Below are positions 10,726-19,490 of a stretch of 64,000 nucleotides of DNA, piece after piece. The DNA comes from Amaricoccus macauensis_A. Lineage in GTDB: Bacteria > Pseudomonadota > Alphaproteobacteria > Rhodobacterales > Rhodobacteraceae. The stretch covers positions 867,991 to 931,990 of the forward strand of contig NZ_JBNAFY010000001.1 of the NCBI RefSeq assembly GCF_049800915.1, given 5' to 3'. A model generated the notes under the pieces. The model was not told where the DNA came from. It saw nothing but the letters and a program-made list of their open reading frames with translations, and searched no databases. The first letter of the stretch is position 1. Each line of letters opens with the position of its first letter. The translations under genes and the position numbers were made by a program.

Positions 10726-11832
10726 TTAACGTCCTTTCTCGATTTTCTTGTTCTTGCTCTGCGGCGCCGACCGTTCGTTCCAGACCGGCAGCCGCACGAT
10801 GAACCGCGTGCGTCCCGGCCGGCTCTCGCATTCCACCGTCCCGCCGTGATCGGAAATGATCTTGGAGACGAGCGAAAGCCCGAGGCCCGTGCCGTTCTCC
10901 TTGGAACTGACGAAGGGGTCGAAGATGTCGCTGATCAGCGTTTCCGGAATCCCGGGCCCGTTGTCCGTGATGGTCACCAGGAGCGGCAGGCTCTCGCTCG
11001 CGCCGCCGGGCCGCGAAAGCTTCACACCGGGCCGGAAGGCCGTTCCGATGGAGATCGCGCCACCCACACGCGGAATGGCTTCCGCGGCGTTCTTCAGAAG
11101 GTTCTGGAAGACCTGCAAGAGCTGGTCCGGATCGCCGGAGGCCGGCGGCAGCGAGGGGTCGAACTCCTCGTGAAAGCGCGCATGCGCCGCGAAACCCGCC
11201 TGTGCCGAACGCCGGGCGCGATCAAGCACGTCATGAATGTTGATCGCCCGGCGTGATGCGGGCCGCAGATCGCCGAACTGCTCCACCCGGTCCACCAGCG
11301 CCCCGATCCGCGCAGCCTCTTCCTGGATCAGGCCGGTCAGTTCGCGATCCGCCTCGCCCAGCCCCATTTCCAGAAGCTGCGCTGCGCCGGAAATGCCGGC
11401 GAGCGGATTGCGGATCTCGTGGGCCAGCATTGCCGCCATTCCCGAGACGGAGCGCGCCGCGGAGCGGTGGCTCAGGCTGCGATCCATCTTTTCCGCCATG
11501 CCGCGAGGATGCATCAGAAGCAGGATCTCCCCATCCGCCTCGTGCATCGGCGCGGCATGAACGTTCTGCAACGCAGGCGGCATGCCCTGCCAGCTCACGG
11601 TGACGTTGTATTGCGTCACCGAGACATCGCTCCTGCGTGCCTGGTTGATCACATCGACGACGACGCTGTTGGGTCCGAGAAACTTGGTCAGCGGCTTGCC
11701 GCGCATCTGCCGGAACGAGGTCGAACCGAAGTCCTCGGCGGCCGGATTGGCGGCCCGGATCGTGTCATCCTTGCTGATGATGAGACCGGGATACGGAATC
11801 GCGCTCCAGAGCGCCTCGAAACCGATATCCAT
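10726..11832 (-). CDS. ntrB: Nitrogen regulation sensor kinase/phosphatase NtrB
   Basis: Cytosolic two-component kinase that controls NtrC in response to PII signalling. An N-terminal PAS domain is followed by the HisKA motif AHEIRNPLAGISGAAQLL and ATP-binding boxes (NLLKNAAEAI, DNGPGIPE, GTGLGLSLVSKI). I place the start at the ATG at 11832 because it forms a TGATG overlap with the dusB stop, giving 368 residues. An in-frame upstream start at 11865 would add 11 residues and lies inside dusB. No membrane segment is present, as expected. Confidence 0.94.
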   Translation of the reverse strand: MDIGFEALWSAIPYPGLIISKDDTIRAANPAAEDFGSTSFRQMRGKPLTKFLGPNSVVVDVINQARRSDVSVTQYNVTVSWQGMPPALQNVHAAPMHEADGEILLLMHPRGMAEKMDRSLSHRSAARSVSGMAAMLAHEIRNPLAGISGAAQLLEMGLGEADRELTGLIQEEAARIGALVDRVEQFGDLRPASRRAINIHDVLDRARRSAQAGFAAHARFHEEFDPSLPPASGDPDQLLQVFQNLLKNAAEAIPRVGGAISIGTAFRPGVKLSRPGGASESLPLLVTITDNGPGIPETLISDIFDPFVSSKENGTGLGLSLVSKIISDHGGTVECESRPGRTRFIVRLPVWNERSAPQSKNKKIEKGR

Positions 11833-12827
11833 CAGGCCACGGCCTGCAGTTTGGACGAATTGCAAGAAGGTATCCCTGTTTGAAGCGCATTGATGACGGC
11901 CGCGGGGTCCGGAAGCCGCATGACATGGGCACGCAGCGGAGCCGCGCCGTCGAGCCGGTCGAGATACCAGCCGAGATGCTTGCGCGCGACCCGGACACCA
12001 AGCTCGCTGCCGTAGAAACGCAGCATGTCCTCGTAGTGACCGACAACCAGATCGACCAATTCGTCCACCCCCGGATCAGGCGGCACCGGGCGGCCTTCGA
12101 GCGCCGCCGCGATCTGGCTCAGAACCCAGGGCCGGCCACGCGCACCGCGCCCGATCATCACCCCATCCGCCCCGGAAAGCCGCAGCGCTTGGGCGGCGGA
12201 CGCCCCGTCGACGATATCGCCATTGACCAGCAGCGGGAGGGAAACGGCTTCGCGCACCGCCCGAACCGCCCCCCAATCGGCGCTTCCCTTGTAGAACTGA
12301 CAGCGCGTCCGGCCATGAACCGCCACCATGCAGGCGCCCGCATCCTGCGCCATTCGGGCGAAATCGGGCGCATTGCGCGCCGCATCGTCCCAGCCGAGCC
12401 GCATCTTGACCGTCACCGGCAGGCTTACGGCCTCCGCCACAGCCTCGATGATGGCCTGCGCGAGATCGGGCTTGCGCATCAGCGCCGAGCCGGACCATCC
12501 TGTCGTGACCTTCTTGGCCGGGCAGCCGAAATTGATGTCGATGATCCGCGCACCTGCGCCGGCACAGTAGCGCGCCGCTTCGGCCATCAGTTCGGGCTCG
12601 TTGCCCGCGATCTGTACAGATGTGCGATCGTCCTCCGCGCCAAGTTCGGCACGCGCGCGGGCGCCGCGCCCGGCGCTCAACACCTCGCGGCTCGCAACCA
12701 TTTCGGACACGACCAGCCCCGCACCATACCGGAGAACAGCTCTCCGGAAGGGCCGATCGGTAATTCCCGCCATAGGTGCGAGAAAAACAGGCGGAGCGTA
12801 AGACTTGCCCCCAATCCCGACAGACAT
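11832..12827 (-). CDS. dusB: tRNA-dihydrouridine synthase DusB (NifR3)
   Basis: FMN-dependent enzyme that reduces uridine to dihydrouridine in the tRNA D-loop. The 331-residue TIM barrel starts with PVFLAPMAGITDRPFRR. The catalytic cysteine is C102 in the DINFGCPAKKV motif, and the phosphate-binding DGVMIGRGARGRPW motif lies near residue 220. It is the first gene of the ntr operon, matching the classical nifR3-ntrB-ntrC arrangement of Rhodobacter. The 136-bp divergent gap to ispDF should carry the operon promoter. I found no convincing sigma54 -24/-12 element there. Confidence 0.95.
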   Translation of the reverse strand: MSVGIGGKSYAPPVFLAPMAGITDRPFRRAVLRYGAGLVVSEMVASREVLSAGRGARARAELGAEDDRTSVQIAGNEPELMAEAARYCAGAGARIIDINFGCPAKKVTTGWSGSALMRKPDLAQAIIEAVAEAVSLPVTVKMRLGWDDAARNAPDFARMAQDAGACMVAVHGRTRCQFYKGSADWGAVRAVREAVSLPLLVNGDIVDGASAAQALRLSGADGVMIGRGARGRPWVLSQIAAALEGRPVPPDPGVDELVDLVVGHYEDMLRFYGSELGVRVARKHLGWYLDRLDGAAPLRAHVMRLPDPAAVINALQTGIPSCNSSKLQAVA

Positions 12828-12963
12828 TTGCTTATTCCGTATGCACCATTAACGCTTTGCATACCCCATGCCGGAAAGACTGGCAATATATAAGCATATG
12901 CCCAAACATTGTAGAGTTAATCGACCCGCCCTATAAGCTCCGCGCGAGCAGGAGGCAGGGCAG

Positions 12964-14115
12964 ATGACAAGCGCCGGATTGATTGTGGCCGCCGGACGCG
13001 GCCAGCGGCTGGGCGGCGAGATTCCCAAACAGTATCTCGATCTCGGCGGGCAGGCCATCCTGCGCCACTCCATCGACCGCTTTCTCGCCCATCCCCGCAT
13101 TCAATGCGTCGCCGTGGTGATCCATCCCGACGATCTGCCGCTCTACAGGGCGGCGATATCCGGGCTCGACACACCGCGCCTCCTCCCCCCCGTCGAGGGC
13201 GGCACCACGCGATCGCTCTCCGTGCGCGCAGGCCTCGAGGCCCTGGCGGCAAACCGTCCGCGAAACGTGCTCATCCATGACGGCGCGCGCCCCTTCGTCA
13301 CCGCATCCACCCTCACGGCGGTCATCGACGCGCTCGCCGGGAGATCCGGCGCCTTCCCGGCCCTGCCCGTGGTCGATGCGCTCTGGTCCGCCGAAGACGG
13401 CGAGGCCCGGCACCCGGTCCCGCGCGCGGGCCTCTGGCGCGCCCAGACACCGCAGGGCTTCGATTTTGCCGGGATTCTCGCAGCCCACGCAGCGCATGAG
13501 GGTGATGCCGCCGATGATGTCGAGGTCGCCATCGCGGCGGGGCTTGTGGTCGGGGTGGTCGAGGGTGCAGAAGGAAACTTCAAGATCACAACCCGCGCCG
13601 ACCTCGATCGGGCAAGACAGGGCCTCATGCAAACTCCCGACATCCGCACCGGAAACGGCTTCGACGTCCACAAGCTCGGCCCGGGCTCCTCCGTCACCCT
13701 CTGCGGCGTGGACATCCCCCATGATCACGGCCTGATCGGCCATTCCGATGCCGATGTGGGCATGCACGCGGTGACCGATGCCATCTTCGGCGCGCTGGCG
13801 GAAGGCGATATCGGCCAATGGTTCCCGCCTTCCGATCCACAGTGGAAGGGCGCCGCCTCCGAGATCTTCCTCGCCAAGGCCGCCGAGCGGGCCGCAGCGC
13901 GCGGTTTCGCGATCACCCATCTCGACTGCACGCTCATCTGCGAACGCCCCAAGATCGGGCCACACGCAGATGCCATGCGTGAACAGCTTGCCCGGATCAC
14001 CGGCATCGCGACCGAGCGCGTCAGCGTCAAGGCCACGACCTCCGAACAGCTCGGCTTCACCGGTCGCGGCGAGGGCATCGCCGCTTTCGCCACAGCTACA
14101 CTTGTGAAGACATGA
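12964..14115 (+). CDS. ispDF: Bifunctional IspD/IspF isoprenoid biosynthesis enzyme
   Basis: Fusion of MEP-pathway step 3 (2-C-methyl-D-erythritol 4-phosphate cytidylyltransferase) and step 5 (2,4-cyclodiphosphate synthase). Residues 1 to about 220 are IspD, with the nucleotide-binding start LIVAAGRGQRLGGEIPKQY and HDGARPFV. IspF begins near residue 226 with GNGFDVHKLG, whose Asp and His bind zinc, and continues with HSDADVGMHAVTDAIFGA. The 383-residue length fits the fused form typical of many alphaproteobacteria. A strong GGAGG ribosome site precedes the ATG. The stop overlaps pgpA (ATGA). Confidence 0.97.
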   Translation: MTSAGLIVAAGRGQRLGGEIPKQYLDLGGQAILRHSIDRFLAHPRIQCVAVVIHPDDLPLYRAAISGLDTPRLLPPVEGGTTRSLSVRAGLEALAANRPRNVLIHDGARPFVTASTLTAVIDALAGRSGAFPALPVVDALWSAEDGEARHPVPRAGLWRAQTPQGFDFAGILAAHAAHEGDAADDVEVAIAAGLVVGVVEGAEGNFKITTRADLDRARQGLMQTPDIRTGNGFDVHKLGPGSSVTLCGVDIPHDHGLIGHSDADVGMHAVTDAIFGALAEGDIGQWFPPSDPQWKGAASEIFLAKAAERAAARGFAITHLDCTLICERPKIGPHADAMREQLARITGIATERVSVKATTSEQLGFTGRGEGIAAFATATLVKT

Positions 14116-14606
14116 GCCGGTTCATCGCCACATTCGGCTTCGTGGGCCTCATTCCCGTCGCCCCCGGCACCTTCGGGTCACTGGCCGCCCTCCCCCTCGC
14201 CTGGCTCCTGCACTGGAGCGGCGGCTTTCCCGCCCTCGCCCTTGCGATCGTCGCCGTCTTTTTCATCGGCCTCTGGGCCACCACGCGCGAAACGTCATCG
14301 GGCGAAAACCCCGACCCGTCCGAGATCGTGATCGACGAAGTCGTTGGACAATGGATCGCGCTGGTGCCATTGTCTGCGGGGCTCTGGCACGCCGGTGTCG
14401 CGCCCCACATCTTTCCCTACCCCGGCTGGATCGGCGGGTTCCTTCTCTTCCGCATCTTCGACATCTGGAAGCCTTGGCCGGTTTCCTGGGCCGACAATCT
14501 TCACAGCCCGCTCGGCGTCATGCTCGATGATGTCCTGGCCGGCATTCTCGCCGCTGCCTGCGTCGCGATCGCTGCGGCGATCGCTCATGGAGCAATGACC
14601 GGATGA
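14112..14606 (+). CDS. pgpA: Phosphatidylglycerophosphatase A
   Basis: Membrane phosphatase that removes phosphate from phosphatidylglycerophosphate to make phosphatidylglycerol. The 164-residue protein starts with the family signature FGFVGLIPVAPGTFGSLAALP. It has a hydrophobic segment at about 40-60, the acidic motif VIDEVVGQW near residue 77, and a DIWKPWP motif with a C-terminal membrane segment. It overlaps both the upstream ispDF and the downstream cinA gene by 4 bp, so the three form one translationally coupled operon. Confidence 0.95.
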   Translation: MSRFIATFGFVGLIPVAPGTFGSLAALPLAWLLHWSGGFPALALAIVAVFFIGLWATTRETSSGENPDPSEIVIDEVVGQWIALVPLSAGLWHAGVAPHIFPYPGWIGGFLLFRIFDIWKPWPVSWADNLHSPLGVMLDDVLAGILAAACVAIAAAIAHGAMTG

Positions 14607-15088
14607 TGAGTGTTCTCAAGGCTGTCGACCTGCTGGACAATGCACGGGGGCGCGGCATCCTCATCGCCACGGCGGAAAGCTGCACCGGCGGCCTCGTGAG
14701 CGCAGCTCTGACCGACATCCCCGGCTCGTCGCGCGTCGTGGACAGGGGTTTCGTGACCTATTCCAACGAAGCCAAGGTCGAGATGCTGGGTGTCGACCCG
14801 GAACTGATCGCGACGCATGGGGCCGTCTCCGAGGAGGTCGCGCGCGCCATGGCCATTGGCGCCCTCACCCATTCGAGAGCCCAGCTTTCCATCGCCACCA
14901 CCGGCGTGGCGGGGCCCGGAGGGTCCGAGTCCAAGCCCGAGGGGCTGGTCTGGTTCGGGGTCGCATTCGGGGACAGGGTCCGCACGGATCACCGCCGCTT
15001 TGGGGCCATCGGTCGGGCGAACGTGCGTGCGGCCACGGTCGAAATCGCCGTGGACATGGCAATTCAGCTCTTGGCGCGCGGCCCGTAA
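14603..15088 (+). CDS. pncC: CinA-family nicotinamide-nucleotide amidase (PncC type)
   Basis: Stand-alone CinA C-terminal domain, which deamidates NMN to NaMN in pyridine nucleotide recycling. The 161-residue protein has the conserved TAESCTGGLVSAALTDIPGSS start, YSNEAKVEMLGV, HGAVSEEVA and TTGVAGPGGSESKPEG motifs. It lacks the N-terminal molybdopterin-binding-like domain of full CinA. It is third in the ispDF-pgpA-pncC operon. Its 3' end overlaps the convergent ratA gene by 25 bp. Confidence 0.92.
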   Translation: MMSVLKAVDLLDNARGRGILIATAESCTGGLVSAALTDIPGSSRVVDRGFVTYSNEAKVEMLGVDPELIATHGAVSEEVARAMAIGALTHSRAQLSIATTGVAGPGGSESKPEGLVWFGVAFGDRVRTDHRRFGAIGRANVRAATVEIAVDMAIQLLARGP

Positions 15089-15531
15089 AGCTGCTCGGCG
15101 CGGCGTTCGAAGGCCCGCACGATCCGCTGCATCGCCTCGTTGAAGACAACGCCGATCAGGCGCTGCAGGATGCTGGAGCGGAACTCGAAATCCACGAAGA
15201 AGTCCACCTCGCAGCGCTTCTCGTCGAGGGGCACGAATTTCCAGTGGTTGTTGAGATACTTGAACGGCCCGTCGAGATACTCGACATCGATCCGGTGCTG
15301 ATCGGGCCGCAGCGTGACCCGCGAGCCGAATTTCTCCCGGTAAACCTTGAACGAGATCACCAGATCCGCATCCATGACCTCGCCGTTCTCATCGGGCAGA
15401 GGCTTCGATCCGCGCACCCGCGCCGCAGCGCACCACGGAAGGAACTCCGGATATTTCGAGACATCCGCGATCAGCGCGTACATCTCGTCCGCGCTGTAGG
15501 GCATGATCCGTTTTTCGGCGTGTGTCGGCAT
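15064..15531 (-). CDS. RatA/COQ10-like START-domain protein
   Basis: Member of the ubiquinone-binding COQ10/RatA family (SRPBCC fold). In mitochondria COQ10 supports ubiquinone function; in E. coli RatA was described as a ribosome-association toxin. I therefore avoid assigning either role. The start is set at MPTHAEKRIMPYSADEMYAL (155 residues). Conserved features are the YPEFLPWC motif, DGPFKYLNNHWKF and the C-terminal amphipathic helix with AFERRAEQLYG. An upstream in-frame extension to 15624 has no family similarity. It overlaps pncC tail to tail. Confidence 0.88.
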   Translation of the reverse strand: MPTHAEKRIMPYSADEMYALIADVSKYPEFLPWCAAARVRGSKPLPDENGEVMDADLVISFKVYREKFGSRVTLRPDQHRIDVEYLDGPFKYLNNHWKFVPLDEKRCEVDFFVDFEFRSSILQRLIGVVFNEAMQRIVRAFERRAEQLYGPRAKS

Positions 15532-15729
15532 TCTGAGGCGGCTGTCCGATCGACTTGAACTGATCAACTGAAGCCCGGTCAAACCACAGCCGACCCAACA
15601 GCACAAGGCAAAAGCCCGTCTCATTCGCGCAATGCTGCCCTGCGGGAAACATGCCCGCTGCGGATTGCGCCCGCCCGCGCGAGATGCGAAGACCGTGCCG
15701 GAGCCGAGCAGCGAAGAGGGTGATCCGAG

Positions 15730-16269
15730 GTGGTCGACAGGAACTACGTCATCGACGAGATGATCTCAGCCAAGCAGATCGCGGCGCGTGTCGAGCTGCT
15801 GGCGCGCGAGATCAAGACCCACTTCCACGACACCCAACAGCTGGTGGTCGTTGGCCTTCTCAGGGGCTCCTTCATCTTCATCGCCGACCTGGTGCGCGAG
15901 CTCGACCTGCCCGTCGAGGTCGATTTCCTGGAGGCCTCCTCCTACGGAAACTCCACCGAAAGCAGTCGCGAGGTCCGCATTCTGAAGGACTTGCGTGGCG
16001 AGATCGCCGGGCGCGACGTGTTGCTCGTGGAGGATATCGTCGACACCGGCTACACGCTCAGCCACGTCCTCGCCATCCTGCGCACCCGCGAACCGGCACG
16101 CCTTGAGGTCTGCGCCCTGCTCGACAAACCCTCCCGACGCGAAATCGACATCAAGGCCAGTTGGACCGGCTTCGAGATCCCCGACGAGTTCGTCGTCGGC
16201 TACGGCATCGACTACGCCCAGCGAAACCGCAACCTGCCCTTCATCGGCTCGGTGCGCTTCACGGGATGA
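15730..16269 (+). CDS. hpt: Hypoxanthine phosphoribosyltransferase
   Basis: Purine-salvage enzyme that converts hypoxanthine (and usually guanine) with PRPP to IMP or GMP. The 179-residue protein carries the PRPP-binding loop VLLVEDIVDTGYTL near residue 97, the LVVVGLLRGSFIFIADL segment, and a C-terminal DEFVVGYGIDY motif. The start chosen is GTG at 15730, preceded by GAGG, because YVIDEMISAKQIA is a common N-terminus in the family. An ATG at 15760 is possible. It is divergent from ratA across 198 bp that should carry both promoters. Confidence 0.95.
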   Translation: MVDRNYVIDEMISAKQIAARVELLAREIKTHFHDTQQLVVVGLLRGSFIFIADLVRELDLPVEVDFLEASSYGNSTESSREVRILKDLRGEIAGRDVLLVEDIVDTGYTLSHVLAILRTREPARLEVCALLDKPSRREIDIKASWTGFEIPDEFVVGYGIDYAQRNRNLPFIGSVRFTG

Positions 16270-16297
16270 GCCCTGACGCGCGGGTCGGGAGACACCC

Positions 16298-17263
16298 ATG
16301 AAAGACGCCGAAGCCGCTACATTCTCGGGCGCAACGCTCGACCGCGCCGCGCATTTTCGGGCCGATCCCGGAAAGCTCGCCGAATTCTTCGCCCATCCGG
16401 AGGCCCGCTGCCTGCCCTTCTGGCGAAACCGGGCGTTGCTCGAGGCGCCCGAGGGCACTTCGCCCGCCCTCACCTGGCTCGAAACCGGCCACCCGATCTT
16501 CGCGTCCGCCACCGAAGCCCCGGTCTTTCTCGGCCTCGAGGGCACGGCACCTCGCTTCGCGCGCCTGATACCCGACTGGGAAGACGCCCATACCGAAACC
16601 ACCGGCTTTCTGGATCCGAGCCGCACGCCGCACCCGGACCTGCCCCCGCGGTTCGTCTTCGCCGATCTGCGCGCCTCCATGGGGCAGCTCGCCCAGGCCG
16701 ACGCAGGCAATGCCGCCACCGCCCGCGGCCTCTTTGCCTGGCATGAAACCCACGGCTACTGCGCCCGCTGCGGCGCCCCTTCGGAGATCGACGACGGCGG
16801 CTGGCGGCGCACTTGCCCGGCCTGTGGCGCGCATCACTTTCCCCGCACCGATCCCGTCGTCATCATGCTGATCACCCATGGCAACTCGTTGTTGCTGGGC
16901 CGGTCGCCCGGCTGGCCGGAGGGCATGTATTCCCTCCTCGCGGGCTTCATGGAACCCGGCGAAACCGTGGAGGCCGCCGTGCGCCGCGAAACCTTCGAGG
17001 AAACCGGCGTGCCGGTGGGCGAGGTCGGCTATCTCGCGAGCCAGCCCTGGCCCTTCCCGTCGAGCCTGATGATCGGCTGCCACGGCGTGGCTCTGGGACG
17101 CGACATCCGCCTGGACCCGAAAGAACTCGACAACGCGCTCTGGCTCACCCGCGAGGACACGCTGCGCGCCATGATCGGCGATCTGCCCGGTGTCTGGCCA
17201 GCCCGCAAGGGATCCATCGCCCGGTTTCTCATCGAGCGATGGCTGGCGGACAGTCTCGCCTGA
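16298..17263 (+). CDS. nudC: NAD+ diphosphatase (NADH pyrophosphatase) NudC
   Basis: Nudix hydrolase that cleaves NAD(H) and, in characterised homologues, removes NAD caps from RNA. In the 321-residue protein an N-terminal domain precedes a zinc ribbon (CARCGAP...CPACG, about 155-175). The Nudix box GFMEPGETVEAAVRRETFEE follows near residue 215, and the SQPWPFPSSLM motif that marks the NudC subfamily lies downstream. It follows hpt by 28 bp on the same strand, so they may be co-transcribed as a nucleotide-salvage pair. Confidence 0.95.
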   Translation: MKDAEAATFSGATLDRAAHFRADPGKLAEFFAHPEARCLPFWRNRALLEAPEGTSPALTWLETGHPIFASATEAPVFLGLEGTAPRFARLIPDWEDAHTETTGFLDPSRTPHPDLPPRFVFADLRASMGQLAQADAGNAATARGLFAWHETHGYCARCGAPSEIDDGGWRRTCPACGAHHFPRTDPVVIMLITHGNSLLLGRSPGWPEGMYSLLAGFMEPGETVEAAVRRETFEETGVPVGEVGYLASQPWPFPSSLMIGCHGVALGRDIRLDPKELDNALWLTREDTLRAMIGDLPGVWPARKGSIARFLIERWLADSLA

Positions 17264-17275
17264 TCGGTCGCGCCG

Positions 17276-17728
17276 CTACTCCACCGTGATGGTCAGCGGC
17301 TCCGACAGGATCGGCGGATCGAACGGAATGTGGTTCTCGTCGCCAAGAAGCAGGTAGAGCGTGTGTTCGCCCGGCGCGAGATCGATCTCGGTTTCGGTCT
17401 GGCCGCCGCCGAAATGCACCACGTTCTCATCGGCGGGCAGCGCACCACTCAGATCGAGGCTCTCGGGATCGACATCGATGATCAGATGGTGATGGCCCGT
17501 GGCCGCCTTCTCGACACCCGCAGGCGCGATACCCATCCCCGTCAGCCCAAAGACGACCCGCACCGGAGAAGAGACCGTCGCGCCCTCCTCGGGTGACACG
17601 AAATAGACCGAAGCCCCCTCGGGCGCGGGCTTCTGCTGGGCGATGGCGGCCGAACCGGAGACGAGCGCCCCCGCAGTCAAGGTCGCGGCAAAGGTTGTGG
17701 CCAGCATCGTGGCCATGAACATTCTCAT
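17276..17728 (-). CDS. Secreted DUF4399 protein
   Basis: Probable periplasmic protein of unknown function, 150 residues. It has a clear signal peptide with hydrophobic core at about residues 6-28 and a likely cleavage after the Ala-Ile-Ala region. The mature part has the family pattern VYFVSPEEGATVSSPVRV, a TGHHHLIIDV motif (two adjacent His before a hydrophobic strand) and GEHTLYLLLGDENHIPFDPP. The His cluster suggests metal binding, but that is inference. It stands alone between convergent nudC and pheA. Confidence 0.85.
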   Translation of the reverse strand: MRMFMATMLATTFAATLTAGALVSGSAAIAQQKPAPEGASVYFVSPEEGATVSSPVRVVFGLTGMGIAPAGVEKAATGHHHLIIDVDPESLDLSGALPADENVVHFGGGQTETEIDLAPGEHTLYLLLGDENHIPFDPPILSEPLTITVE

Positions 17729-17775
17729 TGGATTTTTCCTCCCGTTTCCGGCGCCTTATGTGAGCGCCTTCAAAT

Positions 17776-17789
17776 CAGGCTAGCGCCTG
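17776..17789 (-). terminator. Weak hairpin downstream of pheA
   Basis: A five-base stem CAGGC/GCCTG with a 4-base loop, followed on the minus strand by ATTTG, lies 12 bp after the pheA stop. The stem is short and the T-run imperfect, so a terminator role is only plausible. Confidence 0.3.
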
Positions 17790-17800
17790 TTCGGCGCCGG

Positions 17801-18667
17801 TCAATGCCCATTTCTCTGCTCGTGCCGGAAGGGATGCGCCGGGTAGACCCCGATGATCTGCAGATGATCGGTGAAGAAGGCCAGTTCCTCGAGCGCGCGC
17901 TGCACCGGCGGATCTTCCGGATGACCCTCGATATCGGCATAGAACTGCGTCGCGGTGAAATGACCGTTCACCATGTAGCTCTCGAGCTTGGTCATGTTGA
18001 CGCCATTGGTCGCGAACCCGCCCATGGCCTTGTAGAGCGCTGCCGGAATGTTGCGCACCCGGAAGACGAAGGTCGTCAGCACATCACCACGCGGCGCTTC
18101 CGCCGGCTTCGGCGACATCACGAGAAACCGCGTCGTATTGTTGGCGTGATCCTCGATATGGCGGGCCAGAACCTCGAGCCCGTAGATCTTCGCGGCCAGT
18201 TCGGAGGCCAGCGCCGCCACCGCGGGATCGCGCTTCTCGGCCACGGCCTGCGCCGCACCGGCCGTATCCGCCGCCACCCGGCGCGAAAGCTTGTGCTCCT
18301 GAAGAAACCCCCGGCACTGCCCGAGCAGAACCGTGTGACTCATGGCCGTGCGCACATCCGCAAGCTGCGTGCCGGGAAGAGCGAGCAGGTTGATATGCAC
18401 CCGCAGGAAATGCTCTCCGACGATGTAGAGCCCGGATTCGGGCAAGAGCTGATGAATGTCCGCCACGCGCCCATAGGTCGAGTTCTCCACCGGCAGCATG
18501 GCAAGATCTGCCCGGCCTTCCTTCACCGCCGCGATCGCGCCCTCGAAGGTATTGCAGGGCAGGTCCTCAAAGTCGGGAAAGGCTTCCGCACAAGCCTGGT
18601 GCGAATAGGCGCCGGGAACGCCCTGGAACGAAATCCGTCCTCTCCGATCTGTCATCGTCTGCCCCAC
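17801..18667 (-). CDS. pheA: Prephenate dehydratase
   Basis: Converts prephenate to phenylpyruvate, the committed step to phenylalanine. The 288-residue monofunctional protein has a catalytic domain opening with ISFQGVPGAYSHQAC, the LPVENSTYGRV motif, and a TTRFLVM segment ending the domain near residue 190. The C-terminal ACT domain includes the Phe-binding ESYMVNGHFTATQFYAD region. There is no chorismate mutase domain. The start may also be the Met at 18655 (residue 5). It is a single-gene unit on the minus strand. Confidence 0.96.
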   Translation of the reverse strand: MGQTMTDRRGRISFQGVPGAYSHQACAEAFPDFEDLPCNTFEGAIAAVKEGRADLAMLPVENSTYGRVADIHQLLPESGLYIVGEHFLRVHINLLALPGTQLADVRTAMSHTVLLGQCRGFLQEHKLSRRVAADTAGAAQAVAEKRDPAVAALASELAAKIYGLEVLARHIEDHANNTTRFLVMSPKPAEAPRGDVLTTFVFRVRNIPAALYKAMGGFATNGVNMTKLESYMVNGHFTATQFYADIEGHPEDPPVQRALEELAFFTDHLQIIGVYPAHPFRHEQRNGH

Positions 18668-18781
18668 TGGGTTCTGGTCATGGTTCGGGGGGCTTACGGG
18701 GCAGCGCGGGGATTTGCAACGGGGCCAGCGTCACCGCCGCCGCCCGAACCCGACCCATCTGAAACCCTGACCATCCCAGAC

Positions 18782-18811
18782 GAAAAATCGCGACCCTCAA
18801 AGGGCCGCGAT
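18782..18811 (-). terminator. Intrinsic terminator of scoB
   Basis: On the minus strand an 11-base stem (ATCGCGGCCCT paired with AGGGTCGCGAT, one mismatch) with a TTG-type loop is followed immediately by TTTTTCGT. It lies about 50 bp after the scoB stop. Stem length and T-run make this a convincing rho-independent terminator. Confidence 0.85.
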
Positions 18812-18863
18812 CCATTGTCTCAGAAGCGCAGTCCGCTCTCGCGCTTCAAGGTGTTAGAGCGGC

Positions 18864-19490
18864 TCAGTTAACCAGATTGGCTTCGGTGTATTTGTCGACT
18901 TCTTCGCGGGTCACACCATCGGCCAGTTCCACGACCTTCAGCCCGCCTTCGACCACGTCGAACACGCCCAGGTTGGTGATGATCCGGTCGACGACACCCT
19001 TGCCGGTCAGCGGCAGCGTGCATTCCTTCAGAAGCTTCGACTCACCCTTCTTGTTGGCGTGATCCATCACCACGACAACCTTCTGCACACCGGCCACGAG
19101 ATCCATCGCGCCGCCCATGCCCTTCACCAGCTTGCCCGGGATCATCCAGTTCGCCAGATCGCCGTTTTCCGCCACTTCCATCGCGCCGAGAATGGCCGCC
19201 GCAATCTTGCCGCCACGGATCATCCCGAAGGAAGTCGCGCTGTCGAAATAGGAGGTGCGGTTGAGCTCCGTGATCGTCTGCTTGCCGGCGTTGATCAGGT
19301 CCGGATCTTCCTCGCCCTCGTAGGGAAACGGACCCATGCCTAGCATGCCGTTCTCGGACTGAAGCGTGATGTCCTTGTCGCCCACGTAGTTCGCCACCAG
19401 CGTCGGGATGCCGATGCCGAGATTGACATACATTCCGTCTTCGAGTTCTTCCGCCGCCCGCGCGGCCATCTGGTTGCGGTCCCAGGGCAT
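18864..19490 (-). CDS. scoB: 3-oxoacid CoA-transferase, beta subunit (ScoB)
   Basis: Beta subunit of the succinyl-CoA:3-oxoacid CoA-transferase that activates acetoacetate and other 3-oxoacids. The 208-residue protein has VNLGIGIPTLVANYV near residue 23 and the catalytic-glutamate region LQSENGMLGMGPF. MKGKG-type segments are seen as LVKGMGGAMDL. The alpha subunit gene is on the same strand but 2.06 kb upstream rather than adjacent, with two unrelated genes between them. A strong terminator follows. Confidence 0.95.
   Translation of the reverse strand: MPWDRNQMAARAAEELEDGMYVNLGIGIPTLVANYVGDKDITLQSENGMLGMGPFPYEGEEDPDLINAGKQTITELNRTSYFDSATSFGMIRGGKIAAAILGAMEVAENGDLANWMIPGKLVKGMGGAMDLVAGVQKVVVVMDHANKKGESKLLKECTLPLTGKGVVDRIITNLGVFDVVEGGLKVVELADGVTREEVDKYTEANLVN

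Noticed and set aside
12828..12963. sigma54 -24/-12 promoter for the dusB-ntr operon
   Set aside because: I found no GG-N10-GC core with the expected spacing; only AT-rich sequence is seen.
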